Part shown: in pieces, positions 16,774 to 27,013 of the stretch
How the letters are laid out: every line of letters begins with the position of its first letter
Position numbering within the stretch: position 1 is the stretch's first letter
Assembly: GCA_900547435.1 (NCBI GenBank)
Contig: URGO01000004.1
Coordinates: forward strand, 1-40,867
Length of the DNA: 40,867 nucleotides
From: an uncultured Parabacteroides sp.
GTDB taxonomy: Bacteria > Bacteroidota > Bacteroidia > Bacteroidales > Tannerellaceae
Direction: 5' to 3'
The notes under the pieces: model-generated
What the model was told of the DNA's origin: nothing
The model's database searches: none
Seen by the model: the letters and a program-made list of their open reading frames with translations, nothing else
Position numbers and translations under genes: made by a program

Positions 16774-19356
16774 ATGAGTAAGACGATTCGATTAACATGC
16801 TGGCTGACGTTTTTCTTGACGCTTGCCGGCTTTTACAATTCAACTTACGGGCAATCTGTCACGTCGGCTTCCGGCATTGTAAAGGACTCCATCACCGGAG
16901 AACCTTTGTCTTATGTCGCAATTCTATTCAAAGGCTCAACCATCGGAGCTATGACAGATGACAATGGTGCCTTTTCACTTCAAAATGACAAAGGATATAC
17001 AGAAATAGTCATATCCTCCATAGGTTATGTAGAAAAGGCAGTCAAACTGAAGGCCGGACGAAAAAACGATGGCCTGCAAGTGATGCTACGCCCTACCTCC
17101 TATGAACTGACAGAGGTAGTGGTAAAACCCAAAAGAGAGCGCTATTCGCGCAAAGATAATCCGGCGGTAGAGCTAATCAAAAAGGTGATAGAGCACAAAG
17201 CCGACAACCGAATTGAAGCGAAAGATGAGTATCAGGTGGAAAGTTACGAAAAACTGAGTCTGGCGTTGGATGACTTCAGTCCGAATCTGGACAAGAACAA
17301 TTTCACCCGCAAGTTCAAGTTTATCAAAAACTACCTGGATACATCGGAATTTAACGGAAAGCCGATTCTGACACTTTCCGTCCGTGAGACGTTAGCAGAC
17401 CGTTATTACCGCAAAAAGCCGAAGTCTGAGAAGATTATCGTCAAGGGGAAACGTATGCAAGGTGTGGATAAAACCTTAGACGAAGGTGGTATTAGCGCCA
17501 ACTTAGATGAAATTTTCCAAGGCATCAATATCTTCGACAATAATATCAATATCTTGTTGAACCGCTTTGTAAGTCCACTTTCATCCACATTGGCCGTATC
17601 CTATTATAAGTATTATATTATGGATACATTGGATATCAGCGGTACGAAATGTGTGGATTTGGCATTCGTCCCGGTGAATAGCGAGAGCTATGGCTTTACC
17701 GGAAGACTTTACATCACATTAGATGGGAATTACGCTTTAAAACGTTTTACCTTGAATGTTCCTTCACACATCAACCTGAACTTTGTAGATAAATTGCGTA
17801 TCGACCAGGAGTTCAAGCAAATGCCGGATAGTACCTGGGTGCTGGACACCGAGAATACATACATCAATTTCTACATCATTGACGGAACGCAACAATTTTA
17901 TGCGCACAATTTGCGTAGTTATGATAATTATCAATTCGAAGTAGCAAATCGGGATTCGGTATTCGGGCTTTTAGGAGAGAACCATATCGCAATGAAAGCT
18001 ACTGCCCAACCGGATACTTTCTGGGTGAACCATCGCCACATTCCGCTAAAAGAGAAGGAAAGCGCCTTGGATGACTTGTTAGCGCAAATGAGGAAAGTAC
18101 CGGTATTCAATGTGATTATCAAGACTGCCGAGATATTGATTTCCGGTTATATCCCGACCGGCAAGGATCGTTCGACCAGTAAATTTGATTTCGGTCCGAT
18201 GAATACAACATTCAGTGCGAACGATTTGGAAGGATTCCGTATGCGTGTCGGAGGAATGACTACAGCCAATCTCCATCCGAATTGGTTTGCCGACGGATAT
18301 GTGGCATACGGAGTAGATGACCGTAAGTTTAAGTACAACGGTCGACTCCTTTATTCGTTCACCAAAAAAGAATATCATCCCGGAGAGTTCCCACGTAACA
18401 ACTTGTCGTTAACTCATGAATATGACGTATATACACCAGGTCAGGACTTCTTATTTACAAGCAAGGATAATATGTTTGTGGCAATAAAAGTCGGTACGCC
18501 GGTTACTCGTATGCAATATATCCGCAAGACCATGTTGCAATATGAGAAAGACTGGACAAACAATTTGAGTATTTTGGGATGGATTCGGCATGAAAATAAC
18601 GAAGCTGCCGGCACATTGAGTTATGACTTAATGAATGAGGATGGTTCACTGACGCACCTTAATTCATTCAATAAGACAGAATTGGGCGTTCAGCTCCGTT
18701 ATGCGCCGGGCGAGAGAGCCTATAACGGACGCGCCGGACGCGAATCGCCTTTCAACCTCTCGAAAGATGCCCCGATATTCAAGATTTCCCACCAAATGGG
18801 ATTCAAGGGATTAGGCGGAGATTATCGGTACAACCATACGGAAATCAGTGCCGAGAAGCGTATCTGGTTATCCTCGTTCGGGCATATTGATGCCTTGGTG
18901 AAAGCCGGGAAAGTATGGGATAAGGTACCTTTCCCCTTGTTGATTTTGCCCAACACGAACCAGTCTCTGACAATCCAGCCGGAGGCCTTCAACATGATGA
19001 ACGCGATGGAGTTCGTTACCGACCAATATGTTTCCTGGTACCTGACCTATTATCTGAAAGGCTGGATACTGAACCGTATTCCGGTTGTTAAATGGCTGAA
19101 ACTTCGCGAGGTGGTTTCGTTCAGCGGTGTTTATGGGAATCTGACAGATAAGAATAATCCGGATCTTACACCGGGGTTATTCCGCTTGCCGGACGGAACA
19201 ATGGAGATGGGCAATACACCTTATATGGAATTCAGTGTCGGATTGGAAAATATCCTGAAGGTATTGCGTGTAGATTATTACCGCCGACTGACCTATTTGG
19301 ATAATCCGGGAATCAAAAAGGGAGGTTTCCGTATCGCGTTACGATTCTCATTCTAA
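16774..19356 (+). CDS. Outer-membrane protein with carboxypeptidase-regulatory-like and DUF5686 domains
   Basis: An 860-residue exported protein with a signal peptide (cleavage near residue 26, YGQS). Residues 30-110 form a CarboxypepD_reg-like beta-sandwich (SGIVKDSITGEPLSYVAI ... SSIGYVEKAV), as found at the N-terminus of SusC-type proteins. The rest matches the DUF5686 arrangement: a periplasmic region with KPKRERYSRKDNPAVELI and then a long beta-rich part ending in a Phe (RIALRFSF), the usual last residue of an outer-membrane barrel. There is no TonB-dependent plug domain. Function is not established for the family. It begins a probable two-gene unit with the antiporter gene, which starts 12 bases after its stop. 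Confidence 0.85.
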   Translation: MSKTIRLTCWLTFFLTLAGFYNSTYGQSVTSASGIVKDSITGEPLSYVAILFKGSTIGAMTDDNGAFSLQNDKGYTEIVISSIGYVEKAVKLKAGRKNDGLQVMLRPTSYELTEVVVKPKRERYSRKDNPAVELIKKVIEHKADNRIEAKDEYQVESYEKLSLALDDFSPNLDKNNFTRKFKFIKNYLDTSEFNGKPILTLSVRETLADRYYRKKPKSEKIIVKGKRMQGVDKTLDEGGISANLDEIFQGINIFDNNINILLNRFVSPLSSTLAVSYYKYYIMDTLDISGTKCVDLAFVPVNSESYGFTGRLYITLDGNYALKRFTLNVPSHINLNFVDKLRIDQEFKQMPDSTWVLDTENTYINFYIIDGTQQFYAHNLRSYDNYQFEVANRDSVFGLLGENHIAMKATAQPDTFWVNHRHIPLKEKESALDDLLAQMRKVPVFNVIIKTAEILISGYIPTGKDRSTSKFDFGPMNTTFSANDLEGFRMRVGGMTTANLHPNWFADGYVAYGVDDRKFKYNGRLLYSFTKKEYHPGEFPRNNLSLTHEYDVYTPGQDFLFTSKDNMFVAIKVGTPVTRMQYIRKTMLQYEKDWTNNLSILGWIRHENNEAAGTLSYDLMNEDGSLTHLNSFNKTELGVQLRYAPGERAYNGRAGRESPFNLSKDAPIFKISHQMGFKGLGGDYRYNHTEISAEKRIWLSSFGHIDALVKAGKVWDKVPFPLLILPNTNQSLTIQPEAFNMMNAMEFVTDQYVSWYLTYYLKGWILNRIPVVKWLKLREVVSFSGVYGNLTDKNNPDLTPGLFRLPDGTMEMGNTPYMEFSVGLENILKVLRVDYYRRLTYLDNPGIKKGGFRIALRFSF

Positions 19357-19368
19357 GGAAAAACAAGC

Positions 19369-20676
19369 ATGAATCGCAATAGACTCAACAAAACATTTGA
19401 ACATACTCCTAACGTGTGGGCTTTGCTCCCGTTAGGGGTATTTCTGCTTTCTTACCTGGTGGTTTCCTGCCTTGCAGGTGATTTCTATAAGATGCCTATC
19501 ACGGTAGCATTCGTTATTTCGTCGGCTGTAGCTATCCTGATTTCAAAAGGAGGCGAACTAAACAACCGTATTGAACAATTTTGTAAGGGAGCGGCCAATA
19601 GCAATATCATGTTAATGGTCATCATCTTTATCCTGGCCGGAGCATTCGCACAAACCGCTAAGGAGATGGGAGCGGTAGACGCAACCGTAAACCTCACCAT
19701 GTCTCTCCTTCCGGGAAACTTATTAGCCGCCGGAGTCTTTATCGCGGCTTGTTTTATCTCAATATCCGTAGGAACCTCCGTAGGCACTATCGTAGCTCTG
19801 GCACCTGTAGCCGTAGGTATCGCGGAAAAGGCAGGGATGCCGGATGCCTTGATGCTGGGTGTTGTGGTGAGTGGTGCGATGTTCGGAGATAACTTGTCGT
19901 TCATATCCGACACAACCATTGTGGCCACACGCACGCAAGGATGCCAAATGACGGATAAGTTTAAGGTTAATATCCGTATAGCGTTGCCTATCGCTATCCT
20001 GACTGCCTGCTTATATGTTATATTGGGTTTAGGGGTAAACGAGAGCTACCAACCGGAAAGTATCGAATGGGTGAAGGTTCTACCCTATCTGGTCGTACTG
20101 ATTTCGGCTATCGCCGGTATGAACGTGATGCTGGTACTTTTTCTGGGTATCATCTTATCCGGAGTAACCGGACTTATGACCGGAACATTCGACATTTGGA
20201 CTTGGAATGCGGCTATGGGAAGCGGTATTATCGGGATGGGTGAACTGATTATTGTAACTCTCCTGGCTGGTGGTATGCTGGAAATGATTCGTTATAACGG
20301 AGGCATAGAATGGATTATCCAAAAACTGACCACCCACATCAATACGCAACGAGGTGCGGAAGCCAGTATTGCCGGATTGGTCAGTTTCGCTAATCTCTGT
20401 ACGGCCAACAATACCATAGCCCTGATTATGTCCGGTCCGATAGCTAAAGACATAGCAGACCGTTTCCATATTGATTCGAGAAGAAGCGCCAGCCTGCTGG
20501 ATATATTTTCTTGCTCCGTGCAAGGAATCATTCCTTATGGCGCACAAATCCTGATAGCTTCCGGGTTAGGTAATGTCTCCCCTCTCGAAATCATGCAATA
20601 TCTCTATTATCCTTATTTATTAGGATTGGGTGCCATATTTGCCATCCTTTTTAGATATCCGAGAAAATATGCTTGA
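19369..20676 (+). CDS. Na+/H+ antiporter, NhaC family
   Basis: A 435-residue polytopic inner-membrane protein with about eleven hydrophobic segments. NhaC-type features are SVGTSVGTIVALAPVA (about 126-141), a following GAMFGDNLSFISDTTIVATR (with Asp residues in a helix break), and NLCTANNTIALIMSGPIA in the C-terminal half. Family members exchange sodium for protons or malate/lactate coupled ions; the precise substrate is not predictable. The ATG lies 12 bases after the DUF5686 stop, and no promoter consensus fits that gap, so it is probably translated from the same mRNA. Confidence 0.88.
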   Translation: MNRNRLNKTFEHTPNVWALLPLGVFLLSYLVVSCLAGDFYKMPITVAFVISSAVAILISKGGELNNRIEQFCKGAANSNIMLMVIIFILAGAFAQTAKEMGAVDATVNLTMSLLPGNLLAAGVFIAACFISISVGTSVGTIVALAPVAVGIAEKAGMPDALMLGVVVSGAMFGDNLSFISDTTIVATRTQGCQMTDKFKVNIRIALPIAILTACLYVILGLGVNESYQPESIEWVKVLPYLVVLISAIAGMNVMLVLFLGIILSGVTGLMTGTFDIWTWNAAMGSGIIGMGELIIVTLLAGGMLEMIRYNGGIEWIIQKLTTHINTQRGAEASIAGLVSFANLCTANNTIALIMSGPIAKDIADRFHIDSRRSASLLDIFSCSVQGIIPYGAQILIASGLGNVSPLEIMQYLYYPYLLGLGAIFAILFRYPRKYA

Positions 20677-20702
20677 ATAAGTTTATTAATTCGTTATCTT
20701 TG
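20672..20702 (+). promoter_or_regulatory. Promoter for the MATE exporter gene
   Basis: CTTG at 20672-20675, 19 bases, then TATCTTTG at 20695-20702. The -7 box is perfect. It sits at the end of the antiporter gene and 23 bases before the MATE start codon. Confidence 0.6.
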
Positions 20703-20725
20703 CGCCGTAAAAAAGAGAAAAGGTT

Positions 20726-22048
20726 ATGCAATATTCAAACAAGGAAATTTTGAAGATTACATTTCCCGTAATGATGAGTTTGCTCATGGAGCACCTGATT
20801 GGGTTGACCGATACGGCTTATCTGGGCAGAGTGGGTGAAGTGGAGTTGGGAGCTTCAGCCTTGGCGGGAGTTTATTATTTGGTCATTTATATGTTGGGAT
20901 TTGGATTCAGCGTCGGAGCGCAGGTCCTGATTGCCCGGCGAAATGGAGAAAAGAACTATGCCAAAATCGGTGAAGTTTTCACACAAGGCACTCTGTTCTT
21001 GTTGATTTTAGCTGCGCTTTTATTTACGATATCTCATCTGTATTCTCCTTTGTTGCTTAGAGGCCTAATTGAATCGGATGCCGTATTCGAGGCGACTATG
21101 GCATATATCGACTGGCGTGTTTACGGATTCTTTTTCTCTTTTATTGCGGCAATGTTCCGGGCTTTTTATGTAGGAACAACACACACGAAGATTCTGACGG
21201 CCAACTCGTTGGTAATGGTCGGCACGAATGTTGTCTTGAACTACATCCTTATTTTCGGGAAATTAGGTTTCCCGGCATTGGGAATACAAGGTGCAGCAAT
21301 AGCTTCCTCCATTTCCGAGGCGGTATCAGTCCTTTTCTTTGTAATATACACATTGAATTATGTAGACCATAAGAAATATTGCCTTTTCAGCGCATGGCAT
21401 TTCGATGTGAAGATGCTTCGGCAAATATTGGGAGTCTCTATCTGGATTATGATTCAAAATGGCATCGCTTTCTGTAGCTGGTTCATTTTCTTTATAGCTA
21501 TGGAACATCACGGCGAACGTCCACTTGCCATCACCAATATCGTGAGAAGCCTCTCGGCTTTCCTTTTCATGTTCGTCAATGCGTTCGCTTCGACCAACAG
21601 TTCGTTAGTAAGTAATCTGATAGGCGCAGGGAAACCGGATAAAGTATTACCCCTCTGCCGACAAATGATTAAGCTTTGCTATAGTTTTGTATTGCCTATA
21701 GCCCTTCTGATTGCCCTATTCCCCACTCTTTTCCTACGGATTTATACCGACAATCCAGATTTGATACAAGATTCCATCACCTCTTTGTGGGTAATGTTAG
21801 GATCATATATCTTGGCTGTTCCGGCTTTTATTTACTTCATGAGCGTGTCCGGAACGGGGAACACAGGAATAGCGCTCCGCATTGAGATGATGAGCGTATT
21901 CATCTATACTTGTGCCACAATTTGGATAGTTGTTATCCAGCACGCTGATGTAGCCGTGTGCTGGATAACGGAATTTGTGTATGACGGAATGATTCTTACT
22001 TCCTATCTATACCTATTGAAAGGTAATTGGCGAAGTAAAAAAATCTGA
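20726..22048 (+). CDS. MATE-family multidrug/cation efflux protein
   Basis: A 440-residue inner-membrane transporter with twelve predicted helices in two homologous halves. The N-terminal half begins with MQYSNKEILKITFPVMMSLLMEHLIGLTDTAYLGRVGEVELGA split over helices 1-2, a typical NorM/DinF-like start, with GFGFSVGAQVLIARRNGEKN following. The C-terminal half repeats the pattern (FASTNSSLVSNLIGAGKPDKV). Such proteins export cationic drugs or toxins with Na+ or H+. It has its own promoter. Its stop is only 2 bases from the stop of the convergent gene at 22051, with no terminator hairpin visible between them, so the two transcripts probably overlap at their 3' ends. Confidence 0.9.
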   Translation: MQYSNKEILKITFPVMMSLLMEHLIGLTDTAYLGRVGEVELGASALAGVYYLVIYMLGFGFSVGAQVLIARRNGEKNYAKIGEVFTQGTLFLLILAALLFTISHLYSPLLLRGLIESDAVFEATMAYIDWRVYGFFFSFIAAMFRAFYVGTTHTKILTANSLVMVGTNVVLNYILIFGKLGFPALGIQGAAIASSISEAVSVLFFVIYTLNYVDHKKYCLFSAWHFDVKMLRQILGVSIWIMIQNGIAFCSWFIFFIAMEHHGERPLAITNIVRSLSAFLFMFVNAFASTNSSLVSNLIGAGKPDKVLPLCRQMIKLCYSFVLPIALLIALFPTLFLRIYTDNPDLIQDSITSLWVMLGSYILAVPAFIYFMSVSGTGNTGIALRIEMMSVFIYTCATIWIVVIQHADVAVCWITEFVYDGMILTSYLYLLKGNWRSKKI

Positions 22049-22050
22049 GA

Positions 22051-23325
22051 TCAATCCATTGTAATTCTTTCTTTGTGGAAATATTCGATGAGGAACTGCC
22101 AATTATCCTGAATAATGGACTTTCCTCTTTCGTCACCCAAAAGGCTCTTGGTCTGTGCGTCGGGCAACATACCGCGTTTCACCATTTCGACCAACAAGCT
22201 GGTGCTGCAATGCTTCACAATGAAAAAGCCTAAAGCCGCTTTCTTCGCTTTCTCCGGATTATAGTACGGATTGTTCTCGTCTTTGATGCAGTCTACATCA
22301 AGCGTCAAAGTTTGAATGCCATCTTCCGGAGAGGCATACACTCCGAAATCGTGCAAGATATTGGACTTTGGCATATTTTCCGGAAGTTTCTTACCTAATT
22401 TCTGCGTCAGGAAATCGAAAAACTCCGTTTCATCTTTCATATAAAGGATTAACGAATCTGGAACGGCTTCTTTGAATTCTTCATATTCAGCCTTATTATT
22501 ATTGGCTCTTATGTTATTCGGAACATCAGCATTGCGTTCCGATTCTTCAGCCAGGCTTTTGAAAAGAGCATAATCCGGATGATTCTCCGGAATAATCTTA
22601 GAAAGCCATGTCGGTGTGGTCCAAGCTCTGAATACAGTTCGTCCGATATGCGCCAAATGGTCATGGACAAGCATAATCTGACTTCCTTGCTTCTGGATAT
22701 TTCCATTTTCCAAAAGGTCTTTAAGCGTATCGTTCAAGATATTTTTTGAGTCGACATTCAAATAAGACTGATAATAAAACCAATGCAAAAGCGAATTATA
22801 GTTCTCCATAGTATCATAACGGGTTTTACTATCGAACAACTGCTGCATCCTCTCATTCTCCGGAGCGATGGTCCATTCATCACAGAACAATTTATAAATC
22901 ATATTAGCTGCGGCATGGGTAACCGGATTGTCTGGATTAACAAATGTCCCTTTCCGCCACCCATGATATTGTTGCAGATAATGCCACAATAAGAATTGAA
23001 TATCCTCCTGGTTTACCTCGTCATCATAATAATGATCTCCGGTAGCAAGGAAAGGGAGATAATGACCATAATCGTCTTTAAAACTTGTGATAAAAGCTTT
23101 CCATATATTGGTTTGAGAGATGATATCTTCAAAATAGGCAGTCAAGCGTAATGCAGTTTGTTTAGCCTCTTCATCCTCAAAAGAATTAACCAATTCTGTG
23201 GCAACTAAAATGTCATATACACGATTAGCAATATTAGTATAATAAGCATCTACTGTCGTACTTTGCGCATAAGGATGCAATTGCAACCAGTCTTTTGAAT
23301 ATATTTTCTTCATTTTTTCTTTCAA
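22051..23325 (-). CDS. Conserved Bacteroidales protein of unknown function (DUF3843-like)
   Basis: A 424-residue soluble protein with no signal peptide or membrane segment. The start KIYSKDWLQLHPYAQSTTVD followed by YYTNIANRVYDIL resembles a family of uncharacterised Bacteroides/Parabacteroides proteins that I recall as DUF3843; this family name is uncertain. It is rich in aromatic residues and acidic, mostly alpha-helical in appearance, with no recognisable catalytic motif. The position 87 bases downstream of the formate-THF ligase gene on the same strand could mean read-through, but a TTATTTG-like box on the minus strand in that gap may also serve. The function is unknown. Confidence 0.75.
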   Translation of the reverse strand: MKEKMKKIYSKDWLQLHPYAQSTTVDAYYTNIANRVYDILVATELVNSFEDEEAKQTALRLTAYFEDIISQTNIWKAFITSFKDDYGHYLPFLATGDHYYDDEVNQEDIQFLLWHYLQQYHGWRKGTFVNPDNPVTHAAANMIYKLFCDEWTIAPENERMQQLFDSKTRYDTMENYNSLLHWFYYQSYLNVDSKNILNDTLKDLLENGNIQKQGSQIMLVHDHLAHIGRTVFRAWTTPTWLSKIIPENHPDYALFKSLAEESERNADVPNNIRANNNKAEYEEFKEAVPDSLILYMKDETEFFDFLTQKLGKKLPENMPKSNILHDFGVYASPEDGIQTLTLDVDCIKDENNPYYNPEKAKKAALGFFIVKHCSTSLLVEMVKRGMLPDAQTKSLLGDERGKSIIQDNWQFLIEYFHKERITMD

Positions 23326-23412
23326 TAGTTAATTTATATTATTCAAATAAACTGCAATATTCCTCATTTTTTGTGAGATATGCAAACCTTTCACTAAAAA
23401 AATGATGCTCTT

Positions 23413-25083
23413 TTAACTTAAACCTTCTATTAACCCGTTTACCAAGTCAATATGTTGGGCTTGTGGAGCCTTTGGAAGACCTGGCATTCGCATGATTTCC
23501 CCCATAATAACGACCAGCATCTCGGCTCCGTTATTGATAATAATATCCCTTACCTTCAATTCAAAGTCCTTGGCTACTCCATATGCTTTGGGATTTGACG
23601 AAAAAGAGTATTGCGTTTTGGCAATGCAAATCGGATAATGGGAGATCCCCAATTCTTCGATTTGCTTCATTTTTTTCTCCGCCAATGTCGTATAGGTAAC
23701 GGTTGATGCGCCATAAATACTCTTGGAAACCTTTTCTATCTTGGTCCGAATAGAATCTTCGTCCGCATATGTATACTTCAACGGTTTAGGAGATACTTCA
23801 TGCTCAATCGAGTCGATAACCAAACGTGCCAAATCTTCTCCGCCTTTCCCCCCTTCGGCAAATACCGTATTCAAGGCAAAGCCAACTCCTTTCTCTTGAC
23901 AATGCCGAGCAACCAGCTCGATTTCTTCATCGGTATCCGAAGCAAAACGGTTGAATGTCACAATAACTTTTTGTCCGAAACTCCGGATATTCTCAATATG
24001 TTTGTCCAAATTCTCCAATCCACGTTCCAGTCCTTCCATATTCGCCTCTTTTATGGAGGCTTCAGGAACTCCGCCATGCAATTTCAGACTTTGGGCCGTT
24101 GCGACAATAACCGTCAATTTAGGAGATAAACCAGCCTTCCGGCATTTGATATTAAAGAACTTCTCCGCACCCAAGTCGGCACCGAAACCTGCTTCGGTAA
24201 TGGCATAATCACCGAAGGTCAATGCCATTTTAGTAGCTAATACCGAATTACACCCGTGCGCGATATTGGCAAACGGGCCTCCGTGTACGAATGCAGCTGT
24301 ATTCTCGGTCGTTTGTACCAGATTCGGGAGCAAGGCATCCTTCAAAAGAACCGTTATCGCGCCGGCAACCCCCAAATCATTTACCGTGAAAGGCTTATTC
24401 TCGTAGGTATAGCCCAACAATATATTCCCGATACGGCGTTTCAGGTCTTCAATATCTGAGGCCAGACAAAGAATCGCCATTATTTCAGAGGCCGGAGTAA
24501 TATCAAATCCTGTCTCCGTTGGGATTCCGTTTACATTTCCGCCAAGTCCTGTAACAATATTCCGCAGGCTACGATCATTTACATCCAATACGCGCTTCCA
24601 TTTTATCTCTTTCAATCCGGCACAATTATTCCGGTTCTGATACAAATAATTATCCAATAAAGCCGTAATCATATTATGCGCCGAGGTAACCGCATGAAAA
24701 TCTCCGGTAAAGTGCAGGTTAATATTCTCCATAGGCAAAACCTGAGCATACCCGCCTCCTGCCGCTCCGCCTTTCATTCCGAAACACGGTCCTAAAGAGG
24801 GTTCGCGCAAGGCTACTATGGCTTTTTTGCCCAAACGGTTCAATCCTAACGCCAATCCGATGGAAACGGTTGTCTTTCCCACACCGGCCTTGTTGGGCGT
24901 GATAGCCGTCACCAATATCAGATTATGCTGCTTAATCCGTTCTTCATCAATCAAATGAATGGGAATTTTTGCAATATAACGTCCATAATTCTGAACTTCT
25001 TCCCGAGGAATACCGATTTCGGTTGCTATTTCTTTTATCTTCTTCAAAGGAGTTTCTCTTGCAATTTCAATATCTGCTTTCAT
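23413..25083 (-). CDS. fhs: Formate-tetrahydrofolate ligase (formyl-THF synthetase)
   Basis: A 556-residue enzyme that joins formate to tetrahydrofolate with ATP, supplying 10-formyl-THF for purine synthesis and one-carbon metabolism. It has the P-loop [11 protein letters not shown] (62-72), the [20 protein letters not shown] segment, and [16 protein letters not shown], all diagnostic of the family. Length is normal. Its start codon overlaps the stop codon of the upstream precorrin-2 methyltransferase gene as ATGA (25083-25080), indicating translational coupling. Together with purT elsewhere in the window, the organism has both a formate-direct and a folate route for formyl transfer in purine synthesis. 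Confidence 0.96.
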   Translation of the reverse strand: MKADIEIARETPLKKIKEIATEIGIPREEVQNYGRYIAKIPIHLIDEERIKQHNLILVTAITPNKAGVGKTTVSIGLALGLNRLGKKAIVALREPSLGPCFGMKGGAAGGGYAQVLPMENINLHFTGDFHAVTSAHNMITALLDNYLYQNRNNCAGLKEIKWKRVLDVNDRSLRNIVTGLGGNVNGIPTETGFDITPASEIMAILCLASDIEDLKRRIGNILLGYTYENKPFTVNDLGVAGAITVLLKDALLPNLVQTTENTAAFVHGGPFANIAHGCNSVLATKMALTFGDYAITEAGFGADLGAEKFFNIKCRKAGLSPKLTVIVATAQSLKLHGGVPEASIKEANMEGLERGLENLDKHIENIRSFGQKVIVTFNRFASDTDEEIELVARHCQEKGVGFALNTVFAEGGKGGEDLARLVIDSIEHEVSPKPLKYTYADEDSIRTKIEKVSKSIYGASTVTYTTLAEKKMKQIEELGISHYPICIAKTQYSFSSNPKAYGVAKDFELKVRDIIINNGAEMLVVIMGEIMRMPGLPKAPQAQHIDLVNGLIEGLS

Positions 25084-25790
25084 AATCCATGCTTTTGTAT
25101 AATAATCAATGAAAAATAGGGGAATTTTGTCTGACGAATACGAGCCGGATCAGAAGTATAATATTCATTTTCTGTTCCGATATTCTCAAAATAATGAAAA
25201 TCGGCCTCCGGGCATCGGTCAATACACTGATGCACCGCTTCAATGCAAGCAGACAATTTCATAATGACAATCGTGTAATTATCCTTCAAGTAACGCATCA
25301 GTTCATCGGGTTCCGCATTGCCCGGAATCACTACCAGTCGCTCTTCTTGCTTGACAATATGCAATCCTCCAGTCGCTCCAGCCGCAATAAATGCCGGAAT
25401 GCCAGCTATACGCCGTACCGGAATCTGCTTGGCCTCAAACTTACTATATATATATTGTATAGAAGTATAAAAGCCCGCATCACCTTCGGCCACGATAGCT
25501 ACTTTCAGACCTTCTGCGTAAAGCCGTGCCGCATCTTCTGCCAATTGGTCATACACCTTCCACGTCTCACTACGCTCTTTCCGCATAGGAAGCACAAACG
25601 TCTTGATTTTCTCCGCGTCTATCTGTAAAGCCCGTACTATATCTGCGGAACGGGAATAAACCGCCCCACCCTGTGTACGGGTCGCCGGACAGAAAATCAC
25701 GTCCGATTGTTGTAATCTTTTAAGACCTTTAACGGTTATGAGTTCCGGATCTCCGGGCCCCAGCGAAACAAAGTATATAGAATCAACCAT
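25080..25790 (-). CDS. cobI: Precorrin-2 C20-methyltransferase
   Basis: A 236-residue SAM-dependent methyltransferase of the tetrapyrrole (CobA/CbiL) fold, acting on C20 of precorrin-2 or its cobalt form in corrin ring synthesis. It shows [20 protein letters not shown] (residues 7-26), the [11 protein letters not shown] motif that binds SAM, and [14 protein letters not shown], which match CobI/CbiL. Length is typical. No other cobalamin gene is in the window, and no cobalamin riboswitch was recognised upstream. The gene starts 19 bases after the lipoprotein gene and overlaps fhs by 4 bases, so it sits inside a minus-strand operon. Whether it acts on cobalt-precorrin-2 (CbiL) or precorrin-2 (CobI) cannot be told. 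Confidence 0.9.
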   Translation of the reverse strand: MVDSIYFVSLGPGDPELITVKGLKRLQQSDVIFCPATRTQGGAVYSRSADIVRALQIDAEKIKTFVLPMRKERSETWKVYDQLAEDAARLYAEGLKVAIVAEGDAGFYTSIQYIYSKFEAKQIPVRRIAGIPAFIAAGATGGLHIVKQEERLVVIPGNAEPDELMRYLKDNYTIVIMKLSACIEAVHQCIDRCPEADFHYFENIGTENEYYTSDPARIRQTKFPYFSLIIIQKHGL

Positions 25791-25809
25791 CTTTGGAGTC
25801 CTTTTATTT

Positions 25810-26883
25810 TCATTTGTTCAGCTTCAAGCTGATTTCCAAAGTCGTGGTTGCATCCAGAAGCTCCGGGAGTTTTTCCAATAATGGTTGGGCTATGGATTGT
25901 GCATTCTCCGGAAGAGCTTCTACAATCTTACCTGAAATGAAATCAACCGTCAGGAGTTTTAAGAGGGCTTTGGCATCCTCAGTGGCAAGGGTTAACTTGA
26001 CCGAACCATCTTCGGCTTGCTCATAAGTCAAAGGAATTCCCTCAGACATATATGACACCAAATCACGGAGCATCCCGATAATATCCGTAATGCTATTCGC
26101 ACGAGTCCGGGTTATCATAGAAAGAATCTCCGACACGTTCAATTGTGCGTATAACTTCCCGTCCTTGAGGTAATATTGCGCCATATTAAGCGGAGAATCC
26201 TGCCAGGTATCGGCTCCGCTCTTCATATAGGAGAGCACAACATTCCCATCTTCATGGAAAGAGAAGGTTTGTACTTTTCCTGCGATTAATTGAGATAATA
26301 AAGGGCCCGCCATGGATGCTACCATACTGGTCGAGATCTCATTCCCTCCTAAGTCTATCGTTCCTTCTGACTCCCATACCATCGCAAGGGATTGCCCCGA
26401 TGCGAGCTTCCAGCTTCCCATCAGATTATCGTCGGGCATCTTCACCTGAATATCCATCGTCATCTTATCAGCGGAAACTTGTCCGCTATACGTCAGTTCC
26501 CGTCCGTTGCTTGTATCCGTCCCGGAGAAAGAATAGGAACTTCCATCGGTACCCAACGTCAAAGGAACATTCTCCAATTGGGTGATAATCTCGCCCGGAA
26601 CTACTCCCGGAGCCAGCAGACCGATTTCCGGAAGATTTTCAGAGGGGAACAGAGCCGCCAAATCCAATACGCCACTCATCTCGATAGAGGCTTTCTCGCC
26701 ATCGTAGGTATGGAATTTGATTTGCTTTCCCGGCATGGCACTACCTCCATAGGTCAAAGCCAGTTTCTCTCCGCTAAATGTAGTGTTTGCCTCTTTCCCT
26801 AATCCGGGCAAATCACTCTCCTCGCACGAGACCAATAATCCCATCGCGCACAAGGCTATACCTGAAAAAATATGCTTCAACAT
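25810..26883 (-). CDS. Lipoprotein of unknown function (DUF4925-like)
   Basis: A 357-residue lipoprotein starting MLKHIFSGIALCAMGLLVSC, with lipobox LVSC (Cys20). An earlier in-frame ATG at 27003 would add 40 residues without signal-peptide character, so 26883 is preferred. The mature part begins with low-complexity acidic residues and then beta-rich sequence such as TFSGEKLALTYGGSAM and GSWKLASGQSLAMVW, which resembles Bacteroidetes DUF4925 proteins; this assignment is from memory and uncertain. The C-terminal half is more helical. It lies between a secreted protein with a sorting-like C-terminal domain and cobI. A role in envelope biology is likely, but no biochemical function can be given. 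Confidence 0.75.
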   Translation of the reverse strand: MLKHIFSGIALCAMGLLVSCEESDLPGLGKEANTTFSGEKLALTYGGSAMPGKQIKFHTYDGEKASIEMSGVLDLAALFPSENLPEIGLLAPGVVPGEIITQLENVPLTLGTDGSSYSFSGTDTSNGRELTYSGQVSADKMTMDIQVKMPDDNLMGSWKLASGQSLAMVWESEGTIDLGGNEISTSMVASMAGPLLSQLIAGKVQTFSFHEDGNVVLSYMKSGADTWQDSPLNMAQYYLKDGKLYAQLNVSEILSMITRTRANSITDIIGMLRDLVSYMSEGIPLTYEQAEDGSVKLTLATEDAKALLKLLTVDFISGKIVEALPENAQSIAQPLLEKLPELLDATTTLEISLKLNK

Positions 26884-26925
26884 AAGTTTTAGTTTGTAAG
26901 TTTTTTTAGTTTTCCCATTAAAAAA

Positions 26926-26963
26926 GCGAATGGCCACAGATTCGCATCTACAGCCATTCTTTT
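26926..26963. terminator. Terminator after the secreted protein gene
   Basis: GAATGGC at 26928-26934 pairs with GCCATTC at 26953-26959, flanked by AAAAA on the left and TTTT on the right. Read on the minus strand it follows the stop codon at 27014 and ends in a T-run. An alternative stem GCGAAT/ATTCGC (26926-26931 with 26940-26945) competes with it. Confidence 0.6.
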
Positions 26964-27013
26964 CTCTTAAACATGAAAAAAAGTTATCTTTATTAAAACC
27001 CAATGATTCTAAT

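Noticed and set aside
25791..26000. A cobalamin riboswitch ahead of the precorrin-2 methyltransferase gene.
   Set aside because: Only 19 bases separate it from the preceding gene and no B12-box-like conserved words were seen in the nearby spacers.
26884..27003. A 40-residue N-terminal extension of the lipoprotein from an upstream ATG.
   Set aside because: The extension is polar, has no signal character and covers the terminator hairpin of the upstream gene; the lipoprotein signal begins at 26883.
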